Part shown: piece after piece, positions 11,491-23,240 of the stretch
Position numbering within the stretch: position 1 is the first letter of the stretch
How the letters are laid out: each line of letters opens with the position of its first letter
Assembly (NCBI RefSeq): GCF_000283155.1
Contig: NW_004454171.1
Span: 10,717,159-10,781,158 of the forward strand
Length of the DNA: 64,000 nt
From: Ceratotherium simum simum
Lineage: Eukaryota > Chordata > Mammalia > Perissodactyla > Rhinocerotidae
Direction of reading: 5' to 3'
Translations under genes and position numbers: made by a program
The notes under the pieces: generated by a model
Databases searched by the model: none
What the model was told of the DNA's origin: nothing
The model's input: the letters and a program-made list of their open reading frames with translations, nothing else

Positions 11491-13613
11491 CAGTGAAATT
11501 GGAGTTTGGTTTACATTTGCCTTTGGTCACAAAATTATCAAATAGCTAAAGAGGGACTAAAACTCACAACAATCAATTCCCAGGCTGGTGTTTTCCCCAC
11601 TGCATTATGTGTGTGCATAGGAGGTAACAAAGGGAACTCTATCAGTCAGGGCTCCAGCAGGAATTAGAAGGCACAATCGGCTGGGATTCTGAGGAGAATT
11701 TATGAAGGAACTATTGACAGAAGTGAAGCAGGGCTAAGGGAACCAACAAGGAACCCTGAGGCACCTCAGGGCAAAGGACAGTGAGAATCCACCACCACCC
11801 TAGGCTTGAAGGGTGGGGGCAAGCAACGGCATGACCAGAGCCTGGTGAGAGCTGGAGCCTGGAAGAGGGGCCACCTGACAAGCATGGTAGTCACAGGTGG
11901 ATGGGCCAGAACTAGTGTCCAGGTAGCGCCAAGAGGGGGAAGAAATGCCCCGACCTCTCTCTCCCCCCACCAGTGCCTTCTTTGGCTGAACTCAGGCAGA
12001 TGCTGGAGGGCAAAAGAGCTGGGGTTGTGGGGGGCAGCTCACAAGCATCAAGCCCCACTCCTCCCACGCTAGTCACAGAGCAGGACAAGAAGGTGGAGGG
12101 TGGATGGGGCTAGGTTGGCTGCAAAAGGAGCATGGAACCGAAGGCACTTATTTATTTCCTGCCTGCTTCTCCCTATTTGAAGGTTTCCCAAAATATCTAA
12201 CAATATTATTTCAGCATTAAAATAGAAGAGAGAAAAATTGAGAAATAAAAGTAAGGGAAAATCACTATTGCTGCAATGGATAAAAGATTTTTTTAGATGA
12301 AATAAAAAAAGTCTTAAAACCAGCAAAGAAGCTATTCTCATATATTATGAAATATTAGTTACATTTCGTTCCCACCCCTAGCGGTTGACTTTGATCCAAA
12401 CGTTACTGTACACGCTGGGAGATAAAGCAAACTATCCTTTAAAAGGAAATACAGAGAAAAGTGTAGCTGCTGTGACCACACGTAATATGGAAATATCACC
12501 CAAAAACCTTTGATATTTGAAAGTGTATAAATTGGCCGATTTCCTCTCTGCAATAGGCGCCCCTGTGGAGCATCGTGGAAACATATTTCCCATTTCATAA
12601 TGAAAGACTATGGAAAAAGAGAATTCTTCTGAGGACTTCTTTTTGGAATATATCTCATACACCATTAAGAACTGTGTTAATCCATCCCCCTCTTTTAAAA
12701 ATTTAACCTGGACACTTTTCTTTCTATCTTTTCCCTTTCCCAAATCCTTGATATAATCTCACTCAATAAGGGTTCAAAATTTGTAGTCCTTTTTCCCAAC
12801 CAAATTATTCTATACAGCGTGCCCTATCCTATTGTCATTTTTACCTAAGTATGGACATAAATCATTGAAATTTTATTGTCCCTGAAAAGCTTCCACAAGA
12901 TTAAATTTGTACTGTGAGGGCTTATTATGAAGACATTATGATATAGGACATTTCTAATCCTCTCTTAAACCTAAATGTACAGCCATAGTTTTCAAGGATC
13001 GTGTTCTCAAGGCAATAATTTAATTGTCCTTTCAGTTTTACTTTAGGTTTTGTGTAAATAAAATGATTATGCAACCATAGTGAATAATAGAAAGTGTTCA
13101 TTTATGAAATTTTATTGCATGAATTCAATTAGTCGTTTAAGACCATTTTCTCACTGGGACCTCTAGTGTACTGTGATAAGAAATGGGAACTGTGCAGGGA
13201 TGGAAATAACCTTTATTGCTCCTAAGAGATCTCTAATTTTGAATTTGTTGGTTTCTGAGAATATAAAACATTAACTACATTATTGAATTAGCATGTGTGT
13301 TACTTTTAATGACATGTTAGTCATTTCTAGAATACATTAATGGGAAATAGAGATCCCTTGACCATATAGAGGAAGCATTCTTTAATATATTAAACACACA
13401 GATAAAAGAGCATCTCTTGTTCAATTGAATTTGGGCATTTTGTACAATTCCATTTAGTCAGATACAAGAAAACATGGCCATGCAAGTCAGAATCAAGTCT
13501 TTTGATGTGATTTCTGTTGAAGAATGAGGACAGTGGTTTAAAAAGACTGTTCTGAAGAAAAAAACTAACATTTTGATAAGAAATAATTTTCTATTCAAAA
13601 ATGTTTTTCTGCT

Positions 13614-13948
13614 TGGGGATATCAATTCTTTTTTTTTTTTTTTTTTTTTTGTGAGGAAGATCAGCCCTGAGCTAACATTCTTGCTAATCCTCCTCTTTTT
13701 GCCAAGGAAGACCGGCTCTGAGCTAACATCTATTGCCAATCCTCCTCCTTTTTTTTTGCCCCAAGCCCCAGTAGATAGTTGTATGTCATAGCTGCACATC
13801 CTTCTAGTTGCTGTATGTGGAATGCGGCCTCAGCATGGCCGGAGAAGTGGTGAGTCGGTGCGCGCCCGGGATCCGAACCCGGGCCACCAGCAGCGGAGTG
13901 CGCGCTTAACCGCTAAGCCACGAGGCCGGCCCTGGGGATATCAATTCT
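13614..13948 (-). mobile_element. ERE-type tRNA-derived SINE with 16-bp target-site duplication
   Basis: The SINE body is 13630-13932 in minus orientation (T-run on the left, tRNA-like head on the right ending GGCCGGCCC). It is flanked by a perfect duplication TGGGGATATCAATTCT at 13614-13629 and 13933-13948. The reversed tRNA-like B box 'GGATCCGAACCCGGGCC' is clear. The long form carries the 'GTAGATAGTTGTATGTCATA' and 'CATCCTTCTAGTTGCTGTAT' segment. Low divergence from the other copies indicates a relatively recent, lineage-specific insertion into the last ENKUR intron. Confidence 0.95.
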
Positions 13949-14311
13949 AAGTTGTCGTTTTTACCAAAGCATTTGCCGTGAGCTTAGTTTCACACTACCC
14001 ATAAGTCTGCGTACGCATATTTGATGGTAAAAACAAGTACAGTACCATTAAAAACAGAGCAAATAAATACTCCCAGTGGGAATCGAGCACACGGACAAGG
14101 ACAGGGTGTGGGCTCTGTACCGTATTTCTTGTTGCTGTGGCCAAGTACTTGATAAATACACATCATTTTTAAAGTTATTTTGGTCGGGTTTCTTTACCTA
14201 TTTACATTTTTCCTCACCAGTACAGTTTTCTCTACCGTCTACTTTTCTTTTACAATTTACTTGACTTCTGCAGTTTACTTGAGTGTTTACGGTTTTCTCT
14301 CCCATTTGCAG

Positions 14312-14485
14312 GGGCTGAAAAAGAACTGGGAGGAGGTGCATAAGGAGTTCCAGTCGCTCTCGGTCTTCATGGATTCTATACCAAAGAAGACTCGCAAGCA
14401 GAAGCTGGAACAAGAAATGAAGCAACTGGAACATGACATTGGGGTCATTGAAAAGCACAGAATTATTTATATAGCCAATAAGTAA
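14312..14485 (+). CDS. ENKUR: Enkurin, terminal coding exon with stop
   Basis: This exon encodes 57 residues and a TAA stop (14483-14485; the next codon is again TAA). It begins 'GLKKNWEEVHKEFQSLSVF' and continues through a strongly charged helix 'KQKLEQEMKQLEHDIGVIEK', completing the coiled, basic C-terminal enkurin domain. The acceptor is cccatttgcag (AG 14310-14311). The reading frame opens upstream of the acceptor, but that upstream part is intron. With the two preceding exons the window covers roughly the C-terminal two-thirds of the protein. All visible coding sequence is intact and conserved. Confidence 0.96.
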   Translation, partial: GLKKNWEEVHKEFQSLSVFMDSIPKKTRKQKLEQEMKQLEHDIGVIEKHRIIYIANK

Positions 14486-14815
14486 TAATGGATTTTTAAA
14501 GAATAGTCATTTTAACACAGGAAAAAAACATGGAAAACATAAAAATGAAACTATACAGTTTTCAAAGAGGAAAAGACTACGAAGAGAATAAAAATAGTCT
14601 TGACCAAATGTTTAGGCAATGTTTAAAGAATAACTGAATTGTTTACTTGCACTAGAGAAAATTTTGTTTTTACCAGTGTCAAGTTTCCACGTATAAACCA
14701 ATTCAAGTTTGATGTTATGTGTTCTGGTTCTATAGTCTCATTCATTATTATTATGTACTTGGTTCACATAAACATTAATTTCTGAGCCCTGAAAATAAAG
14801 TCAGCACTCAGAACT
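14486..14815 (+). other. ENKUR: ENKUR 3' UTR (inferred extent)
   Basis: AT-rich sequence following the stop. Two AATAAA hexamers lie downstream, at 14587-14592 and 14794-14799; the second is followed within about 25 bases by a T-rich block at 14820-14828. The extent is inferred. Confidence 0.6.
14794..14799 (+). terminator. ENKUR: Candidate ENKUR polyadenylation signal AATAAA
   Basis: Canonical hexamer about 310 bases after the stop codon with a T-rich element shortly downstream. An alternative hexamer is at 14587-14592. Confidence 0.5.
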
Positions 14816-14981
14816 TCACATTTTTTTCTACACTTCATGATACAAGGAGCACAACACTAAAAACTGTTAAGTATTTTTAATTGGAAATAATGGTGTATGC
14901 TTTCTTACTAAAGTGTTTTCTACATATCGTTTCAGAGCTCCACAAATTTAACAGCATATATTCTCTGGTAGCCTATGTCAT

Positions 14982-15149
14982 TTGCAGCTATTCCCAACTA
15001 TAAATATTTTTAATACCCCTAGTGCTATATATGCTGAAAGGCTTATATTTGAGGAAGAAAAATTAAGAAGACAACTTATAAAATTGGGAAGACAACTTAT
15101 AAAATGCATCATTAAGGATAACATACCAACTTTTGAAAACTTTGCTACT
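14982..15149 (+). other. Unexplained open frame with internal duplication and a donor-like site
   Basis: An open frame downstream of ENKUR contains 'ERLIFEEEKLRRQLIKLGRQ', where a 17-bp unit (AAGACAACTTATAAAAT) is duplicated in tandem, and it runs into a strong donor-like GTAAGTG at 15150. A weak acceptor-like 'catttgcag' precedes it. I do not recognise a protein. It could be a chance frame in AT-rich DNA. Confidence 0.15.
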
Positions 15150-15684
15150 GTAAGTGCTTTATTCCATAATTCACTACACGTATTTCGTTAAAATGGGATG
15201 CTACTTTTTCTTTTTGGTCCTTTCTGTCTATTTTGTGAATTCTGAACTTTCTATTTGTAAAATTATGTAATTTATTAAGCAATAAATTTATGTAAGTAGA
15301 GCTGTCTTCAACTCAAATAAGTCTAGAAATAGAAATATCTAAGAAGGAAAACCTTCTTTCCTGAAATTTTAGAGAAATTTAGTAAAATATATGAAACTAC
15401 AGAATATCACTAATAAAAATGTCTACTGCTTACATTGGTTTTTATGCTACAGAGAACACAGAAAAAAAAATGACAATTCTTTTCGAGCTTCTTGACAAAC
15501 AGAATTTGGGAGCATTGTAGAAAAGCTTACTTTAGTTAAAAATGTTTACATACAAATATTTTTGATAACAAACTTTTTTCACATCTCTGTATGGGCATCA
15601 TTTCTTTATTCCTTTATTACTTTAGGGCAGTTATAAAAGAAAGGATAGAGTATGATAAATTCTCACTTATCCAGAATGGTTGGT
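15150..15684. other. Intergenic sequence, nothing recognised
   Basis: AT-rich, without repeat or coding signal that I can name. Confidence 0.5.
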
Positions 15685-16110
15685 TGCTATTTAGGGTAGG
15701 CTAACAGCTATAACAAACCCCAAAATATGTAATTACTAAACATGATAGAAATTCATTTCTTGCTCACATGAGAGTACTGTGCTGTGAAGAGATCAGCAGG
15801 AATCCTTTTCCACACAGTTCCTCAGGGATCCAGACATATAGAGTGTGTAGGCTCCATTCTATCCAGAGTTGGGTAGGCCAAGCAGAGAAAAGATGCACAT
15901 CATTTCCACTTGCATTTTCTAAGTAAGCAACACTAGTTGCTTTAACAAACTACGTCTTACTCTTAGTTCTCTGAAAAATAAAGATAAATATCTCATTTAT
16001 GTCACTGTCCGATGTGAATGAGGGTGGGGTGTACTCTGTTCCATGCACTCACTCAGGGACTCGGTCTCCTCTTGTCTAGTGGCTCTGCTGGTACTGCCAG
16101 CCTTCTCTGC
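15685..16110 (-). mobile_element. MLT1-type LTR fragment (ERVL-MaLR)
   Basis: The + strand reads 'TTAGGGTAGGCTAACAGCTA', 'CAAACCCCAAAATATGTAAT', 'TTCATTTCTTGCTCACATGA', the reversed 3' portion of an older MLT1 LTR and similar in layout to 8160-8480. The inner part is diverged and the right boundary is uncertain. Confidence 0.55.
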
Positions 16111-16735
16111 CACAGTTAAGGATCAGATGTTTAGGCTAGTATTTTATTTGTGAGATGAGTCCTATACATACTAATTTTTAAATAATTCAAAATCAGTAGC
16201 AATGCAAAATATCCTAATTATTTTAGCCTTATGGTTTTTATGTTTTGGAGTCATGAATGAAAGTTGCCTTAAATGTTAAAATGATAACTTTGTGGTTTTA
16301 ACAGATGATTTTTCTCTTGCTTTCTGTAAATGTTACTAAAGAGTCTAGACTTTTCTTCATGGCCCACAATGTTGTGCTGGATAGACTCTATCGCCTTTTT
16401 CATTTACAGCCTTTCTAGGGAAACTTTCCCATCCACTCTTCCTGGCAAGGCTCTCCCTACCGTGGGATCCCAACCTTGAAACACTCCACCGCAACCTGCC
16501 CCCGTCCATCCACGCACACACATGGACCTTGGGCATCCAACTGGGAAGAGGAGGGACAGACACCTAACTTAGGTGGTTGGCCGGTGACTGATCAGATTCT
16601 CTGTCTTGAGAGCATGAGTCAAGAGACACAGAGACTGTAGACACTGAGCCTAAAAGGTAAAACTTCATTACTGCAGCTAGTTTGACTTGGTTTCTATTCC
16701 TGTTCAACAGAGCTCTGAGTAGAATAAAGAATTGA
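16110..16735. other. Intergenic sequence, nothing recognised
   Basis: Mixed-composition sequence with short open frames only. Confidence 0.5.
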
Positions 16736-16739
16736 AGTG

Positions 16740-17178
16740 GTCTGGCCCCTTGCCTCTGATCTCTTCAACTTAGTTTCTTGAATTGCGGCCCCTCCCCTTG
16801 TCACTGTAACTGGCATTCCCTTAATACTGAGGTATTAGAAGTCTCCTGGATCTTTGCACAGTTTCCTTTACCCAGAAGACCACCTTTTTCTTCCTCTCCT
16901 CCTGCATGTCTGCCTGGAAAATCTCTAGTCTCCACGAGTTGGATCACATCACATTTCTATGACACCCCTCTTTGATTCCTCAGAATCTGGCCTCCTATTA
17001 TAGCATTGATTGTATCGTATTGTGCACATGTGGTTATCTGCCTGTTTCCCACCAAACTGCAAGCTTTGGGGGAGAAGGGACTGTGTCTTTTCATCTGCAT
17101 TCCTTAGAATCTACATAATAGCTGGTATATGTAGAAGGTATTTAAAAAACCTTTATTAAATAAATTAATGAATGATAC
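16740..17178 (+). mobile_element. LINE-2 3' UTR fragment
   Basis: In order: 'CCTATTATAGCATTGATTGT', 'ATCTGCCTGTTTCCCACCAA', 'GGGGGAGAAGGGACTGTGTC', and an 'AATAAATTAATGAATGA' terminus. This is a comparatively long L2 3' piece. Confidence 0.8.
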
Positions 17179-17329
17179 CCAAACATGTATTTTCATGACC
17201 CATTGGGATTTTATCATGACATAAATCAGACTTAGAGGATAGGGATTTGGGCGACTAACCAAACCAGTTGATCCATACCAACCAGTTGATGCATGATGAA
17301 GTCAGGAGAAGGCGATTTCAGGTAATGCT

Positions 17330-17545
17330 TAAGAGCTCCAGCACTGGAGTCAGGCAGACTCAGGCTCACATCCTAGCTCAACCACTTACTAACTACGCTA
17401 CGCAACCTTTTTAAGCTATGTTTTACTTATCTGTAAGATGGAGTTGATAACCCGTAACCATGCTTTGTAGAATTGTGATGAGAATGGAATGAAACAACAC
17501 ATGTATAACAGCATAGTCCCTGGCATGTAGAAAGACAATAAATTT
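17330..17545 (+). mobile_element. MIR SINE
   Basis: Full MIR order: 'GAGCTCCAGCACTGGAGTCA', 'CAACCACTTACTAACTACGC', 'ATCTGTAAGATGGAGTTGAT', 'TCCCTGGCATGTAGAAAGAC'. Confidence 0.85.
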
Positions 17546-18040
17546 ATTGCCAAAATTTATTATTAAGAACCCTCCTTCAATTCTGTAGTGCTTTTGTCCA
17601 GTTAGTGCTGGGCCCACTAGCATACTGGCAATAGAATTTGCCAAGCCATAAAATCCAGTTGCAGGAAAGGACCTGATGGAACAGTTTAGAAGTCCCAGCC
17701 TCACCTGGCTAATCTCCTTAGTGGCACAGGCAGATGATAACCATATTTGGTAACTGCGAACTTTTAATAACTGGCGAAAATTTGTCAATACTTCCTGAGT
17801 TACTAAGCACAGATATTTCAAAAAGAAAGGTAAGCTTAAATCAATAATGATGCCAAGAGTCACCAAGGAGAAAGATCTGTAAGATTATCTCCAACAAAAC
17901 CTCAGAATGTTTATTAGTGAATAAATGTGGCCCATGACCGGCCTCAAGTCTGAGGGCCTACCTACAAATTCACTCTTCTCAGGACCTCAGAGACTGATGC
18001 ATGTGAATTAAAATGCACGTAGGGCTGAGTTGTCACCTGC
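17546..18040. other. Intergenic sequence, nothing recognised
   Basis: No repeat or gene signal recognised up to the L1/SINE cluster. Confidence 0.5.
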
Positions 18041-18052
18041 ACATCAATTTTT

Positions 18053-18294
18053 TTTTTTTGATGAAGAAGATTGGCCCTGAGCTAACATCTGTTGCCAATC
18101 TTTGTCTTTTTGCTTGAGGAAGGTTCACCCTGAGCTAACATCTGTGCCAATCTTCCTCTATTTTGTGTGTGGGTCACTGACACAGCCTGGCTTGATGAGC
18201 AGTGTGTAGGTCTGCACCTGGGATCCGAACCTGTGAACCTTGGGCTGCCGAAGTGGAGCGCACAAATCCAACCACTATGCCACTGGGCTGGCCC
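18053..18294 (-). mobile_element. ERE-type SINE at the 3' end of a minus-strand L1
   Basis: T-run, two reversed tail units ('CCTGAGCTAACATCTGTTGC' and 'CCTGAGCTAACATCTGTGCC'), and a reversed tRNA-like head ending GGGCTGGCCC. It lies directly against the 3' end of the neighbouring L1, most simply an insertion into the L1 A-tail. Confidence 0.9.
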
Positions 18295-20090
18295 CTCCTA
18301 ATTTTTATTGTGATAAACATAACATAAAATTTACCATCTTAACGATTTTTAAGTGTACAGTTCAGTGATATTAAATACATTTATAATGTTGTGAACCATC
18401 ACCACCATCCATCTCCATAATTATTTTCATCTTGTTAAACTGAAACTCTATACCCATTAAAAAATAACTCCCCATTTCCCCCTCCCCCAAGCCACTGGCA
18501 GCCACCATTCTACCTTCTGTCTCTGTGAATTTGACTAATCTAAGTACCACATATACATGGAATCATACAGTATGTATCTTTTTGTGACTGGCTTATGTCA
18601 CTTAGAACAATGTCCTCAAAGTTTATTCATGTTGTAGCATATTGCAGAATTTCCTTCTTTTTTAAGGCTGAATAATATTCCAATGTATGTTTATACAATA
18701 TTTTGCTTATCCATTCATCCATCAATGGACACTTGGATTGCTTCCACGTTTTAGCTACTGTGAATAATGCTGTTATGAACATCAGTATACAAATATCTCT
18801 TCATGACCGTGCTTACAGTTCTTTTGTGTATATATCCAAAAGTAGATTTGCTGGCTTATATGGTAATTCTATTTTTAATTTTTTGAGGAACTGCCGTACT
18901 GTTTTCTACAGTGGCTGTACCATTTTACATTCCTACCAACAGTGCACAAGGGTTCCAATTTCTCCACATCCTTGCCAACACTTGTTGTTTTCTATTTTTT
19001 TGGTAGTAGCCATACTTATAGGTGTGAAGTGGTACCTCATTGTAGTTTTGATTTTCCTTTCCCTAATGATTAGTGATGTTAATTATCTTTTCTTGTGCTT
19101 ATTGGCCATTTGTATATCTTTTTTGGAGAAATGTCTATTCAAGTCTTTTTCCCATGTTTTAATTGGGTTGTTTTGTTATTGTTGAGTTTTAGGAGTTTTC
19201 TATATATTCTGGATATTAATCTTTTATCAGATATAAGATGTGCAAATATTTTCTCCTGTTCTGTGGGTTGCCTTTTTACTCTGTTGATATTGTCTTTTGA
19301 TGGACAAAATTTTTAAATTGTCATCAAGTCTAATTTGCCTATTTTTTCTTAGTTACCTGTGCCTTTGGTGTCATATCCAAGGAATCATTGCCAAATCCAG
19401 TGTTGTAAAACTTTTGTCCTATGTTTTCTTTTAATAGATTTATTTCTTTAGGTCTTACATTTAGGTCTTTGATCCATTTTGAGTTAATTTTTGTACATGG
19501 TGTTAGGTAAGGGTCCAACTTCATTCTTTTGCATGTGGATATCCAGTTTCCCCAGCACCATTTGTTGAAAAGACTTTCCTATCCCCATTGAATGGTCTTG
19601 GCACCCTTGTCAAAAATCATTTGACCATATATGCAAGGGTTTATTTCTGAGATCTCTATTCTATTCCCCTGGTCTATAAGTATGTCTTGATGCCACTACC
19701 ACACTGTTTTCATTAGTAGCTTTGTAGTAAGTTTTAAAATCAGAAAGTGTGAGTCCTCCAGTTTTGTTGTTCTTTTTCAAGGTCATTTTGGCTATTCAGA
19801 ATCCCCAGAGATACCATATGAATTTTAGGATGGGTTGTTTTATTTCTGCAAAAAACATCATAGGGATTTTGATAGGGATTGCATTAAATCTGTAGATTTG
19901 TTTGAGTAGTATTGACATTTTAACTGTATTAAGTTGTCCAATCCATGAACATGGGATGTGTTTCCATTTATTTTTGTCTTCTTTAATTTCTTTCAGCAAT
20001 GTTTTGTAATTTTCATTGTACAAGCCTTTCACTGCCTTGGTTAAGTTAATTTCTGTGTATATTTGGTGCTATTGTAAATGGACTTATTTT

Positions 20091-20309
20091 TGTGATTTCC
20101 TTTTCTTTTTCCCCCCCCCCAAAGCCCCAGTAGATAGTTGTATGTCATAGTTGCACATCCTTCTAGTTGCTGTATGTGGGACGTGGTCTCAGCATGGCTG
20201 GAGAAGCGGTGCATCGGTGCACGCCTGGGATCCGAACCCGGGCCACCAGTAGAGGAGCGCGCGGACTTAACTGCTAAGCCACGGGGCCGGCCCCTGTGAT
20301 TTCCTTTTC
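20091..20309 (-). mobile_element. ERE-type SINE nested in L1, 15-bp target-site duplication
   Basis: The body is 20106-20294, flanked by perfect TGTGATTTCCTTTTC copies at 20091-20105 and 20295-20309. The tail is shortened to a C-run beside T's. The head ends GGGGCCGGCCCC. Removing the SINE and one repeat restores continuous L1 sequence. Confidence 0.95.
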
Positions 20310-20331
20310 AGATTGTTCTGTTAGTGTATAG

Positions 20332-20609
20332 AAATGCAACTGATTTGTTGTTGTTGTTGAGGAAGATTCACCCTGAGCTAACATCTGCTGTCAATCTTCC
20401 TCTTTTTTTCTTTTTTTGCTTGAGGAAGATTTGCCCTGAGCTAACATCCATGCCAATTTTCCTCTATTTTGTATGTGGGTCACTGCCACAGCATGGCCAC
20501 TGACAAGTGGTGTAGGTCTGTGCCCGGAAATGAAATCTGGGCCACCTAAGCAGAGCGCACCAAACTTAACCACTAGCCCATAGGGCTGGCCCCAAAATGC
20601 AACTGATTT
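20332..20609 (-). mobile_element. ERE-type SINE nested in L1, 15-bp target-site duplication
   Basis: The body is 20347-20594, flanked by AAATGCAACTGATTT at 20332-20346 and 20595-20609. It belongs to the second head type (GGGCTGGCCCC, 'TGGGTCACTGCCACAGCATG'). It lies only 22 bases from the preceding SINE's duplication. Confidence 0.95.
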
Positions 20610-21164
20610 TTCTGTGTTGGCTCTGTATCCTGCTGCTTTTCCAAATTCATTTATTAGTTCTAACAGTTTTTTTGTGTGTGTGTGGAATCTTTAGAGTTTT
20701 CTACATATAAGATCATATAATCTGCAAACAGATAATTTTACTTCTTCCTTTCCAATTTGAATGCCTTTTATTTCTTTTTCTTGCCTAATTGCTCTGGCCA
20801 GAACTTTCAGTACTATGTTGAATAGAAGTGGTGAAAATGGGCATCTTTGCCTTATTCCTGATCTTAGAGGGAAAGCTTTCAGTCTTTCACCATTGAGTAT
20901 GATGTTCACCATGGGTTTTTAATATATGGCATTTATTATCTTGAAATAATTTCCTTTTATTCCTAGTTTTTTTGTGTTTTTATCATGAAAGAGTGTTGTG
21001 AACATCAATTTTTAAACTAAGAAGTATCTCACACCTGAATTATCAGTGCATTCTTTCCCAGTTATCAAGCTATGTGGAAAGACAAATCATAATCAAAAGG
21101 GTACCTTGGCTAGAATAGAGTCAAAAAAGAAAGTTTAGATTATAAAAATATCTTTAGCTAACAT

Positions 21165-22580
21165 AATTCATTCATTGTAATTCAAAAAATACTGCCTACT
21201 ACATGCCAGGAACTGTTCTGGTTGCTGAGCAGAAAATTAAACAAAATAGCTATGTTGGAAGACAAAAATAATCACACAAATGCATTTAAATTAGAAATTG
21301 AAATTCATGATTTGAAAGAAGAAAAAATGAGGCAATGCAAGAGATTATCAAGGGAGTCCTAAATCAGATTTCATAGTTAAGGGAATGCCTTTCTGAGGAT
21401 CTGACATTTAAAAATAGGCTAAACTATGGGGCTGGCCCCATGGCCTAGTGGTTAAGTTTGGTGTGCTCTGCTTTGGTGTCCTGAGTTCAGTTCCCAGGCG
21501 CGGACCTACACCACTTGGCAGTGGCCATACTGTGGTGGTGACCCACATTCAAAATAGAGGAAGATGGGCATGGATGTTAGTTCAGGGCGAATCTTCCTCA
21601 AGCAAAAAGAGGAAGATTGGCAACAATGTTAGCTCAGGGAAAAATCTTCCTCAGAAAAAAAAAAAAGGCTAAAGAATTAGTAGAAGTTGGGAGAGATGGG
21701 GAAGAGAAGGGTTGTTGAGGGAAAAGAATTCCAAGCAGAGAGATTAAAAGGTGTGAAGGATCTGGGGCAGGAAACCCTGAACCCATAGGAGGAAGGCAGC
21801 TGTTGGGGCTGGATTGTCTTTAGAGAAGGGAGAAAGATGCAAGATGAAGATGAAGAAGGAAGCAGGGGTATTGATGTGTTTTAAGCAGGGAGGTGGCATG
21901 ATGCAATCAGTATTTTTCAACGATCGCTTGCTATATGGATTGAAGTGGAAGAATGAATGAATGTGGGGAGACTATTTAGGAGACTCACATAATCTTCCAG
22001 GTAAAGAAGATAGTGGCATAGACCAAGGCCGTGGTAGTGAAGACAAAGAGCAGCTGTTGGCTTCAAGAAATATTTAAGAAGTGAAAATGTAACTTGGTGA
22101 TGGATTGAAAGGGGAGGAAGAGAGAGGTGTCAAGGATGACAACCAAATTTCTGATTTGAGCAACTGGGCAGTGAAGGTGCCATTTTCTGAGTTGGAGAAC
22201 TCCATAGGAGGAGCAGATTGGGGGAGGTTATGGTGAAGAGATCAAGAATACAATTTTGGACGTGTTATATTTACGACAATCTTGTGACATCTCACTGGAA
22301 ATTTAGATGATAGATATACAGATAAATAGACAGGTAGCTAGATAGACATTTGAGTCAGAAAAGAGATCTGGAGTAGAGTGATAAATCTGGGGATTCAACA
22401 GCGTGAATGAAATCACCTTGGGACAAAGCATTGAGTGAGAAGACAATGAATGAGCTCTCAGCAACTCTTCCATTTAGAAGTCAGATGGGAGAGCTGGAAG
22501 GAGCAAGTAGATGAGAGAGTGAGTGTCCTGAGAGGTCAGAAGAAAGCCAAGAAGCCAAGGAAATTCAAGAAAGGAGAGCT
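21165..22580 (-). mobile_element. LINE-2 fragment, minus strand, about 1.2 kb
   Basis: Begins with the reversed L2 tail ('CTACATGCCAGGAACTGTTC') and continues with blocks of the L2 interior such as 'GTCAAGGATGACAACCAAAT', 'TGAGCAACTGGGCAGTGAAG' and 'CATAGGAGGAGCAGATTGGG'. The same block order occurs at 55790-56700. One ERE SINE interrupts it. The right boundary is approximate. Confidence 0.7.
21416..21673 (+). mobile_element. ERE-type SINE nested in L2
   Basis: The body is 21424-21665, flanked by AGGCTAAA at 21416-21423 and 21666-21673. The head 'GGGGCTGGCCCCATGGCCTA' and paired tail units ending in a short A-run are clear. Confidence 0.92.
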
Positions 22581-23084
22581 CTTTTTCTCAGGTAGAACTT
22601 TGACAATGAGAATGAAATTCTCAACACCCCAGCCAAGCCTTTCTCTCCCCTGCTCTGAGCAGGATACAGGTCAACTTTTACATTGGCTTCCCTGCTTCTG
22701 TTTTATATTTGCAGTCCACAATCTTATGTTGAAATCGTTTTATCTTCTCAGATATGTTAATATCATTGGCCAATGTCACAACATTAGCATGTGACTTAAC
22801 CTGCCTATTAATACAGCCCACATGAACACAGTTTGACCACCAAAGTGAAGGAAATGTTCAACAGCTCAAGGAAATTTTTCAGCAGTTAAGGAGGCCAATG
22901 CTGGTTAATATCATAATTAACTCTTAAGAAGGCAATCTAACGTCTCTCATTTCCAGGTTCTTAGCAACCCGCAGAAGGTGATTTATTCGTAAACACTGGT
23001 TACTCCAAGTAGGAGACAAACATACATCAGGGACAAAAAGAGCAGGATAATTTTTCTGGAGGGTTTGTTTCTTCCTGCTGAGAG
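22581..23084. other. Intergenic sequence, nothing recognised
   Basis: No gene or clear repeat signal. Confidence 0.45.
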
Positions 23085-23240
23085 GTGCTATAGTGGAAAA
23101 AAATGAGCAAATTTGACTCTGACAGTAAGTTTTGTGACCTTTGGGAAATCATGTAGTGTCCCTCAACATTAGTTTCATCTGTAAAAGAAACTGAACTAGA
23201 TTTTGTCCAACCTGCCTTCCAGCTCTAATGGTCCACCACT
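23085..23240 (+). mobile_element. MIR-family SINE fragment
   Basis: 'GTTTTGTGACCTTTGGGAAA', 'TTAGTTTCATCTGTAAAAGA' and 'CCTTCCAGCTCTAATGGTCC' follow the MIR order in sense orientation. Confidence 0.65.

Larger units (their letters stand above)
9539..14311 (+). other. ENKUR: ENKUR last intron
   Basis: A 4.8-kb intron ending in 'cccatttgcag'. It includes L2 fragments and one ERE SINE. The stretch 11640-12070 ('TATCAGTCAGGGCTCCAGCA' onward) has the look of an old interspersed repeat that I cannot name. 12070-13610 is AT-rich with nothing recognised. Confidence 0.8.
18295..21001 (-). mobile_element. LINE-1, 5'-truncated, minus strand
   Basis: Reading on the minus strand from 21001 to 18295: partial reverse transcriptase (minus-strand frame 20912-20691 contains '[20 protein letters not shown]'), ORF2 C-terminal region, and 3' UTR. 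The left end carries the reversed 3' UTR ('CCACTGGCAGCCACCATTCT'). Two ERE SINEs (20106-20294, 20347-20594) interrupt it. The sequence ACATCAATTTTT occurs at 18041-18052 and again at 21002-21013, a plausible target-site duplication of the whole insertion. ORF2 has many stops. Confidence 0.9.

Noticed and set aside
13458..13799. 113-codon minus-strand frame and overlapping + strand frame
   Set aside because: Both overlap the ERE SINE and its poly-T tract.
17423..17866. 147-codon minus-strand frame
   Set aside because: It partly overlaps a MIR, has no recognisable domain, start context or splice signals, and is of a length expected by chance here.
18703..19316. 160-codon + strand frame rich in hydrophobic residues, resembling a membrane protein
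   Set aside because: It is the antisense of a minus-strand L1 ORF2 C-terminal region; the hydrophobic look comes from T-rich codons.
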